From positions 1 through 9,565 of the forward strand of contig JACCSL010000176.1 of the NCBI GenBank assembly GCA_013812995.1: DNA of 9,565 nt, read 5' to 3'. The stretch's first letter is position 1, and each line of letters opens with the position of its first letter. Made by a program: the position numbers and the translations under genes. The notes under the pieces are model-generated. The model was not told the DNA's origin. It saw only the letters and a program-made list of their open reading frames with translations, and made no database searches. This stretch comes from Ardenticatenales bacterium (GTDB lineage Bacteria > Chloroflexota > Anaerolineae > Ardenticatenales > Ardenticatenaceae). Below are positions 4,684 to 9,565 of the stretch, piece by piece.

Positions 4684-7092
4684 CTCGCCCGTCATCCATA
4701 CCTCCCGCCCATCCGTCATGAGGTGAATCGTGCCCTGCGTGTCCGTGCGGAAACTTTGAACCCCCATCGCCTCCAGCCGCGCCAGTACCTCCGCGTGCGG
4801 GTGTCCAAAGCGATTGTCCCGCCCCGCTGAGATCAAGGCATACCGAGGCTCTGTCGCATCTAAAAAGGTTTGGGTCGAAGAGGTCTTGCTGCCGTGGTGT
4901 GCCACCTTGAGAAGCTGGCAGCGGGCCAGTTGTCCGCTCCGCACCAGCCGTGCCTCCGCCTCCGCCTCGATATCGCCTGTCAGGAGCGCGCAGAAGTTCC
5001 CGTAGCTCAGCCGGAGCACCACAGCGTTGTCATTCAAACTCTCGAAGGGCTCGCCGGTGGGTGCCAGGACCTCCAGCACCGCCCCATCGCCCAGATGCCA
5101 GCGCTGCCCTGGCGTTGCCGTCAGCGGCGCGAGGGACTGAGCCGCCAGCGCGCTTTCCCAGGCCCGATATAGCGCCGTCGTGTGCCCATGACCCGAGTCC
5201 ATGACCTGCACCAGCCGGTAGCGGGAGAGCAATTCCGGTAGCCCGCCCAGGTGGTCGGCGTCCGCGTGGGAGAGAATCACCAACTCGATGGTGCGATCCC
5301 AGGGCGGAAGTTGTTCGCCCAACTCAGCGAGGAGGGGAACGGGATCAGGGCCGCCATCAATCAAAATCTGTTTGCCATCCGGCGCGACAATCAGCAGCGC
5401 ATCACCTTGTCCCACATCAAGCGCGTAGAGGTGCAGGCGACCATCGGCCTGCTGCGCTCCTACCCACCAGGGCAGAAAAGCAACGAGCAGCGCCCCGCCC
5501 CAGCGTATCGCTGTCCGGCGCGGTACCAGGGGCACGAGTGCTGGCGCTGGCTGCTCGGGAACGGGTGCTGGAGCAGGCGTGCGCTGCCACCACCAGAGAG
5601 CCAACGCGCCGTAGAGGGACCAGATGCACCAGGTCGGAAAGGGGCCAATGGTGAGACTCGCGAGGGGAAACTGGGCGGTCCATCGGACCATCGCCAGCGT
5701 CCAGGCCAGGGCCGCGTAGGGAACGGCTGCCAGGAATTTCCCCAGCGGGAGCCAGAGCATCCCCGCCAGGGTCGCGATGCCACCGCTTGCCAGCAGCCAG
5801 GACTGAACCGGCAGAATCAGCAGGTTGGTGAGTAGCGAGATGACAGAGAAGCGACCAAAGGTTCCCACAATGAGCGGCGTCGTGATGATCTGGGCAGCTA
5901 GCGTAATCAGCAGCGCATCGCCCAACAGGGGAAGCACGCGCCGCTTCATCTGTTCGGGTAACCCAAGATGATGCTCCAGGAATCGTTCCGTCCACCCAGT
6001 GAGTGGATTGACCAGGAGGATCAGCCCGAGCGTTGCCAGCACTGAGAGCTGAAAGCCGACATCGTAGAGTTGCCCCGGCTGAAGCGCGGTCATCATGAGC
6101 ACCGCGAAGGCCAGGGTGTTGAGCGCGGCACTCTCCCGGCGTAGCAGCAGTGCCAGAATCGAGATGATGCCCATGATCGCTGCGCGCATGACGGGCGGAT
6201 CGCCGCCAACCAGCAGGGCATAGAGCAGAATCGCAGCGATGGCAACGAGCGAGCCGCGTTTCTCCCCCAGCAGGGCGCGGCCCATCACGAGGAAGATGGC
6301 GGAGAGAATCGCGAAGTTTGAGCCGCTGATGACCAGGACATGCGTTGTGCCCGTCGTGTTGAACGCTTCCATGACATCCTTGGGGATCCCGCTCTCGATG
6401 CCCAGGAGAATGCCGCTCATCAGCGCGGCGTGCGGCTCGGGAAGTATCTGCTGCACCGTGTGCTCGGCGCGTTCCCGGAACGCGAATAAAACCCGGAAGA
6501 GGATTGATCCCTGTCCCTGCGCCACCAGGCTTCCGTGTCCCTGCCGGAGCAGAGAGTAGATGCCCTTGTGCGCCAGGAAGGCCCGATAATCAAAGTCCTC
6601 CAGCATTGGCGGCGTAATCAATTCCCCCGATAGCCTTAACTCATCCCCGTACTGATAGGGAGGATAGGGCGGAAGGTTGACCAGGAAGCGTCCTGTAACA
6701 GTCGCGGGAACCCCCTCCTCTACCTCAATCGTGCTGGACTCCACCTCGTAGCGCGTGTAGCTGCCACGCGCCTCCGGGTAGCGAACCACTGTGCCACGCA
6801 CGGTTACCATGCCAAGGTCGTTGTAGGTCGCGAGGTCGCTGGGAGCGAAGTCGGGGCGGTGGGCGGCCCCGCGCGCGGCACCCAGGGTGAGCGCCAGAGC
6901 CAGCAGCGTGGTGTAGAGCGATGGGGAGAAGAGCAATCCCGCGTGGGGCGGCGAGCGTCGCGAGGTGCCAAGAACAATCAACGGGGCGAGCGCCGCCAGA
7001 GCAAGCCAATGCCACCCCTCAAGGGGGAGCCGCTCACCAAAGCAAAGACCGACCAGCCAAAGCAAAACAAGGGGTACCAGAGGTGCAGCCAC
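4678..7092 (-). CDS. comEC: ComEC/Rec2 family DNA-uptake channel with intact metallo-beta-lactamase domain
   Basis: ComEC carries single-stranded DNA across the inner membrane during natural transformation. In the 804-residue protein, N-terminal membrane spans (about 1-75) lead to an OB-fold domain (about 80-195). The multi-span competence domain (about 225-500) follows, with VLVISGSNFAIL and DVGFQLSVLATLGLI motifs. A Pro/Ala-rich linker (about 505-522) and a further span lead to the metallo-beta-lactamase domain (about 555-790). That domain keeps ALDVGQGDALLI, LIDGG, the metal motif HADADH (609-614), LLTGD with Asp707, and AHHGS. A working nuclease that degrades the non-transported strand is therefore plausible. 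I prefer the GTG at 7090-7092, with GGAGG five bases upstream; an in-frame TTG at 7104 overlaps that ribosome site. The gene follows the zinc-ribbon gene by 27 bases, probably on one transcript. Confidence 0.93.
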   Translation of the reverse strand: MAAPLVPLVLLWLVGLCFGERLPLEGWHWLALAALAPLIVLGTSRRSPPHAGLLFSPSLYTTLLALALTLGAARGAAHRPDFAPSDLATYNDLGMVTVRGTVVRYPEARGSYTRYEVESSTIEVEEGVPATVTGRFLVNLPPYPPYQYGDELRLSGELITPPMLEDFDYRAFLAHKGIYSLLRQGHGSLVAQGQGSILFRVLFAFRERAEHTVQQILPEPHAALMSGILLGIESGIPKDVMEAFNTTGTTHVLVISGSNFAILSAIFLVMGRALLGEKRGSLVAIAAILLYALLVGGDPPVMRAAIMGIISILALLLRRESAALNTLAFAVLMMTALQPGQLYDVGFQLSVLATLGLILLVNPLTGWTERFLEHHLGLPEQMKRRVLPLLGDALLITLAAQIITTPLIVGTFGRFSVISLLTNLLILPVQSWLLASGGIATLAGMLWLPLGKFLAAVPYAALAWTLAMVRWTAQFPLASLTIGPFPTWCIWSLYGALALWWWQRTPAPAPVPEQPAPALVPLVPRRTAIRWGGALLVAFLPWWVGAQQADGRLHLYALDVGQGDALLIVAPDGKQILIDGGPDPVPLLAELGEQLPPWDRTIELVILSHADADHLGGLPELLSRYRLVQVMDSGHGHTTALYRAWESALAAQSLAPLTATPGQRWHLGDGAVLEVLAPTGEPFESLNDNAVVLRLSYGNFCALLTGDIEAEAEARLVRSGQLARCQLLKVAHHGSKTSSTQTFLDATEPRYALISAGRDNRFGHPHAEVLARLEAMGVQSFRTDTQGTIHLMTDGREVWMTGEK

Positions 7093-7119
7093 CCATTCCT
7101 CCAAAAATAAAATAAGCCA

Positions 7120-7290
7120 TCAATCTGCCTCGGTCCAGGTGTGGCGCGTGGCGTAGTCGAGCAGCGGCGGGCGCAGGGTGATGACCTCAAGTTCCGTTTC
7201 ACATTCCGGGCAAAAGAGGGTTGTTCCCATCTCATGCTCACCCAGCCGCAGGTCGATTCGACACTCACATTCCGGGCACAGTGCTTTCAT
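7120..7290 (-). CDS. LysW-like double-CxxC zinc-ribbon protein, 56 residues
   Basis: The protein has two CPEC knuckles, Cys5/Cys8 and Cys27/Cys30, joined by an acidic-hydrophobic loop and followed by ELEVITLRPP. This closely matches the LysW family, small zinc-ribbon amino-group carriers for lysine and arginine synthesis. In that family the C terminus ends in Glu (typically EDWGE) and substrate is attached there. Here the tail is TWTEAD, ending in Asp after Ala, so the carrier function may be lost or altered. No lysine-biosynthesis gene is adjacent; the neighbours are sigma factor and comEC. Start choice is uncertain: the ATG at 7290 gives the family-like short N terminus, and an in-frame ATG at 7299 would add Met-Thr-Leu. 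Neither has a strong ribosome site. A general zinc-ribbon role is the alternative. Confidence 0.78.
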   Translation of the reverse strand: MKALCPECECRIDLRLGEHEMGTTLFCPECETELEVITLRPPLLDYATRHTWTEAD

Positions 7291-7313
7291 AAGAGTCATC
7301 ACTTTCAGGTAAT

Positions 7314-7350
7314 AAAAAAGACCGCCCCAAGCTTTTTGGGACGGCCTCTT
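7314..7350 (-). terminator. Intrinsic terminator of the sigma factor gene
   Basis: On the reverse strand GGCCGTCCCAA (7346-7336) pairs with TTGGGGCGGTC (7330-7320) around the loop AAAGC, giving 11 pairs of which two are G-U. Six T follow at 7319-7314. This is a convincing terminator 14 bases after the sigma factor stop codon. It lies only 23 bases before the next gene on the same strand, so that gene probably depends on read-through or on a promoter I cannot see. Confidence 0.88.
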
Positions 7351-7360
7351 CGAAATTGGC

Positions 7361-8500
7361 CTAGAGGAGATAGTCGCGCAGTCGGCGACTCCGGCTAGGG
7401 TGGCGCAGCTTGCGCAGTGCCTGGACCTCAATCTGCCGGATGCGCTCGCGGGTCAGCCCATACTTTTTCCCGACCTGCTCTAGTGTCAGGCTGCGGCCAT
7501 CCTTCAAGCCGTAGCGCAGTTGGAGAATTTGAACCTCGCGCGGGTCCAGGGAACTGAAGATGTGCTTGAGTTCTTCCTGGAGCATGTGGTGCGAGGCAGT
7601 CTCGCCGGGCGGAAGACTGGTATCATCTTCCACGAAATCGCCCAGGTTCGATTCCTGGTTCTCGCCCACCGGGGTTTCCAGGCTGAGCGGGTGCTGGGCG
7701 ATCTTCATCATCTTTTGAACCTTATCCATCGTCGTATCTAGCGCCTCTGCTAGCTCCGACGTGGTGGGTTCGCGGCCCAATTCCTGGACCATACTGCGAC
7801 TGACGCGATTCATCTCGGAGATACGCTCCGTCATGTGAACCGGGACACGAATGGTGCGGCTCTGGTCGGCGATGGCGCGGGTGACCGCTTGGCGAATCCA
7901 CCATGTGGCATAGGTGGAAAACTTGTAGCCCAGGTGATAGTTGAACTTGTCCACGGCCCGCATCAGGCCGATATTGCCCTCCTGAATCAGATCCAGCAGG
8001 GGAAGGCCGCGGCCCTCATATTTTTTGGCAATCGAGATGACGAGACGATAGTTGCTCTCAATGAGCTTTTGACGGCTGATCTCGCCTCGCCGGATGATCT
8101 GTTCCAGGCGATCCTGGTCGGTCAGGGCCCGCTCATTCCCCTCATCCAGGATTTGCTTTGCCTCAATACTCGCCTCCATATCAGCGGCGAGTTCTCCCTC
8201 CTGCTGCGCCGTGAGCAGCGGGTGGTGGCAGCTTTCCATGAGGTAGAGGCCAACGGTATCGTCCGGGCTAAGAATCGTCAGGTCCAGTAACATCTGTTCG
8301 GCATCCGCCGCCGCCGCACGCACTACCGCTGTGGGCCGTTTTTCGTCGCCTCTATCGTCGTCCTCTTCGCTATCTATCGGGTCAACTAGGAGTATGCGGT
8401 CGCTCTTGGTAATACGCTCATTCGTCATTTTATCGCGAAGGCGGCCACGTTCGTCTGCACGGCTGGTCAACTTGCCAACCAGCGACTTCATGGTGGTCAT
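7361..8500 (-). CDS. sigA: RNA polymerase sigma-70 factor, primary (SigA/RpoD) type
   Basis: This 379-residue sigma factor directs RNA polymerase to promoters. Residues 1-78 are charged, low in conservation and lack a full region 1.1. Region 1.2 begins at about 80 ([11 protein letters not shown]). Region 2 spans about 147-217 and includes the core-binding and promoter-melting stretch [17 protein letters not shown] and the -10 recognition helix [14 protein letters not shown]. Region 3 covers about 225-300. Region 4 covers about 315-370, with the -35 helix-turn-helix [20 protein letters not shown]. The C-terminal [13 protein letters not shown] is typical of primary sigma factors. The missing region 1.1 means a group 2 (primary-like, non-essential) paralogue is possible. 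The ATG at 8500 has GAGGAG ten bases upstream. The gene has its own promoter and terminator, so it appears to be monocistronic. Confidence 0.95.
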   Translation of the reverse strand: MTTMKSLVGKLTSRADERGRLRDKMTNERITKSDRILLVDPIDSEEDDDRGDEKRPTAVVRAAAADAEQMLLDLTILSPDDTVGLYLMESCHHPLLTAQQEGELAADMEASIEAKQILDEGNERALTDQDRLEQIIRRGEISRQKLIESNYRLVISIAKKYEGRGLPLLDLIQEGNIGLMRAVDKFNYHLGYKFSTYATWWIRQAVTRAIADQSRTIRVPVHMTERISEMNRVSRSMVQELGREPTTSELAEALDTTMDKVQKMMKIAQHPLSLETPVGENQESNLGDFVEDDTSLPPGETASHHMLQEELKHIFSSLDPREVQILQLRYGLKDGRSLTLEQVGKKYGLTRERIRQIEVQALRKLRHPSRSRRLRDYLL

Positions 8501-8565
8501 AGGGGAAAGGCTCCTCTACAAGGTGGAAAGATTGTCGGTTCGATGGGGAAGGGTACGGTCTATTT

Positions 8566-8581
8566 GGCATCGGGCGATGCC
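8566..8581 (-). repeat. Small inverted repeat in the sigma factor leader
   Basis: GGCATC (8566-8571) and GATGCC (8576-8581) form a perfect 6-bp stem with a four-base loop. In the transcript from the predicted sigma factor promoter it would fall 15-30 bases after the start. No T-run follows on the reverse strand, so it is not a terminator. A 5-prime stabilising hairpin or a binding site are both possible; chance is not excluded. Confidence 0.35.
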
Positions 8582-8602
8582 CCCGCAGTCAATAAATCAG
8601 CG

Positions 8603-8630
8603 ATTATATGGATGGACCTGGAAACGTCAA
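8603..8630 (-). promoter_or_regulatory. Near-consensus promoter of the sigma factor gene
   Basis: On the reverse strand TTGACG (8630-8625) and a perfect TATAAT (8608-8603) are separated by 16 bases. This is the strongest promoter in the window by consensus match, with 5 of 6 at -35 and 6 of 6 at -10. Transcription would begin near 8596, giving a leader of about 95 bases. It suggests steady, strong expression by the housekeeping polymerase. Confidence 0.8.
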
Positions 8631-8678
8631 AATGCCATCGCGCGCTCAGGCAGAAACTTCAGATGATGAATAAAGGGT

Positions 8679-8707
8679 TTGGCTTTTGACCCTGCTGGTG
8701 CTATAGT
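8679..8707 (+). promoter_or_regulatory. Promoter of the antiporter-like membrane protein gene
   Basis: TTGGCT (8679-8684) and TATAGT (8702-8707) are spaced by 17 bases and match the -35 and -10 consensus at 4 and 5 of 6 positions. The start would be near 8714, about 30 bases before the ATG at 8744. It is divergent from the sigma factor promoter, with about 50 bases between the two -35 boxes. Confidence 0.6.
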
Positions 8708-8743
8708 CCGCGTTTGCTCCTATCTCATGTACAGTAGAGTCAC

Positions 8744-9565
8744 ATGCCGTCACACATCATCCTTTGGCCCATCTTTGTGTATGTAGGGGCCGCGCTCTTT
8801 ATTCCTCGACTTCGTCCCTGGCTCGGCCGCCCTGCACGGACGCTTGGTATCCTGCTGAGTGGGGTCGTGGCCTTTTTAGCGAGTTTGCTCCTCGTGCAAC
8901 AGACAGGTGCAACGCCCCTCCAGTGGACGCTCTCGACGTGGCGCGGGCTGGCCGGTGTGGGACATGGCATCCAGTTCCAGGTCGATACCCTGGGAAGTGC
9001 CTTCGTGCTGTTGGTGGGGCTCACCGGGCTGGGCGTGCTGGTGGGTAGCCTGGATGAACCCGAGTTGGGCACGAGCGAAGACTACCAGGCTGGCATCCTC
9101 GCCTTGCTGGGCGCTCTGGTGATGCTCGGCTTGGCGGGGAATCTCCTGACGCTGCTCCTCGCTGAATTCATGCTGGAGGCCGCCATCATCTTTGCGGTCG
9201 GACTCGCGGGTCAACCTCGCTGGTTTCTCGTGACGGTAATGCACACCGTTATCTCGCAGGGCCTGCTCCTTGGTGCAACGCTGCTCCTCTGGAAGGAAAC
9301 GGGAAACACCGCACTGGCTGGAGCCAGCGAACAGGTGCTGCTTTTCCTCATTTTCGCGGCTATTACCCGCATGGCCCCTCTCCCATTCTCCCTATTTCCT
9401 ATCGCCTTCGAGCATCTTCCCCAACGCGTGCTGGGTATACTACCCCTGTCCACCCTTGCCGTTGGGGGGCTGTTGCTCGGGCGGATCGCGCAGAATGTGA
9501 CCTTAGAGGCTCTTCCGCCGCTGGATGGCCTGGCCTCTCTGGGTGCCCTTGGGATAGCGCTGGGC
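8744..9565 (+). CDS. Divergent proton-translocating-type membrane subunit (NuoL/M/N-Mrp-like), N-terminal part
   Basis: The frame is open from the ATG at 8744 to the window end, giving 274 codons with no stop. The protein is strongly hydrophobic with about eight to nine predicted spans. It resembles membrane subunits of complex I and Mrp antiporters. FQVDTLGSAFVLLVGL (78-93) matches the FxVDxxS region. LLLAEFMLEAA (137-147) matches the helix that carries the conserved WELM glutamate, here Glu141. AAITRMAPLPFSLFPIAF (205-222) lines up with the usual KxxxxPxHxWLPDA segment. In that segment the pumping lysine is replaced by Arg209, and the His and WLPDA residues are missing. The ribosome site is weak (GTAGAG four bases upstream). 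A paralogue inside a respiratory or hydrogenase-like complex is likely, and proton transport by the usual mechanism is doubtful. The rest of the gene is outside the window. Confidence 0.65.
   Translation, partial: MPSHIILWPIFVYVGAALFIPRLRPWLGRPARTLGILLSGVVAFLASLLLVQQTGATPLQWTLSTWRGLAGVGHGIQFQVDTLGSAFVLLVGLTGLGVLVGSLDEPELGTSEDYQAGILALLGALVMLGLAGNLLTLLLAEFMLEAAIIFAVGLAGQPRWFLVTVMHTVISQGLLLGATLLLWKETGNTALAGASEQVLLFLIFAAITRMAPLPFSLFPIAFEHLPQRVLGILPLSTLAVGGLLLGRIAQNVTLEALPPLDGLASLGALGIALG

Noticed and set aside
7093..7104. TTG start for comEC
   Set aside because: The TTG is part of the GGAGG ribosome site that serves the GTG at 7092.
8430..8570. Possible 46-codon upstream open frame overlapping the sigma factor start (reverse strand)
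   Set aside because: It has no ribosome site, its ATG lies in a hairpin, and the predicted peptide shows no recognisable features.
8566..8581. Inverted repeat as a terminator
   Set aside because: There is no T-run on either strand after the stem, and it lies in a leader rather than after a gene.
8686..8707. TTGACC paired with TATAGT as a promoter
   Set aside because: The spacing is only 10 bases; TTGGCT at 8679 has the correct 17-base spacing to the same -10.

Overview
This window is a compact, gene-dense stretch of bacterial chromosome with moderately high GC. It holds a haem-copper oxidase operon, two short reverse-strand blocks and part of a respiratory-type membrane protein. I see no insertion sequence, CRISPR array, rRNA or tRNA. 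The combination of a caa3-type, A2-class cytochrome oxidase with a fused cytochrome c, a short FSA-family transaldolase, a LysW-like zinc-ribbon protein and a short primary-type sigma factor fits Chloroflexota best. That placement is an inference; Deinococcus-Thermus or another aerobic deep-branching phylum cannot be excluded from this sequence alone.

Layout. (1) Bases 1-420, reverse strand: the start of a transaldolase gene, preceded by a 50-residue single-span membrane protein. (2) Bases 421-628: a divergent control region with a promoter on each strand, a 9-bp perfect inverted repeat lying over the rightward promoter, and a second hairpin in the untranslated leader. (3) Bases 629-4631, forward strand: the oxidase operon coxB-coxA-coxC-coxD, closed by a strong, probably bidirectional terminator at 4651-4683. 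(4) Bases 4678-7290, reverse strand: a LysW-like zinc-ribbon protein followed 27 bases later by full-length comEC, the DNA-uptake channel. (5) Bases 7314-8500, reverse strand: a sigma-70 factor with its own terminator and a near-consensus promoter at 8603-8630. (6) Bases 8679-9565, forward strand: a promoter and the first 274 codons of a divergent relative of the NuoL/M/N and Mrp antiporter-like subunits, running off the end.

How they work together. The four cox products form one terminal oxidase. CoxB takes electrons through its own haem c and CuA; CoxA holds haem a, the binuclear centre and the proton paths; CoxC and CoxD are the accessory membrane subunits. All visible metal ligands are intact. 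The sigma factor would direct general transcription, and three of the proposed promoters resemble the classic -35/-10 pattern that such a factor reads. ComEC suggests a capacity for natural transformation, but no other competence gene is in view.

No wholly new multi-gene system is evident. The points most worth a second look are the signal-peptide-like N-terminal extension of CoxA, the operator-like repeat over the cox promoter, the LysW-like protein without the usual carrier tail, and the divergent antiporter-like protein at the right edge.
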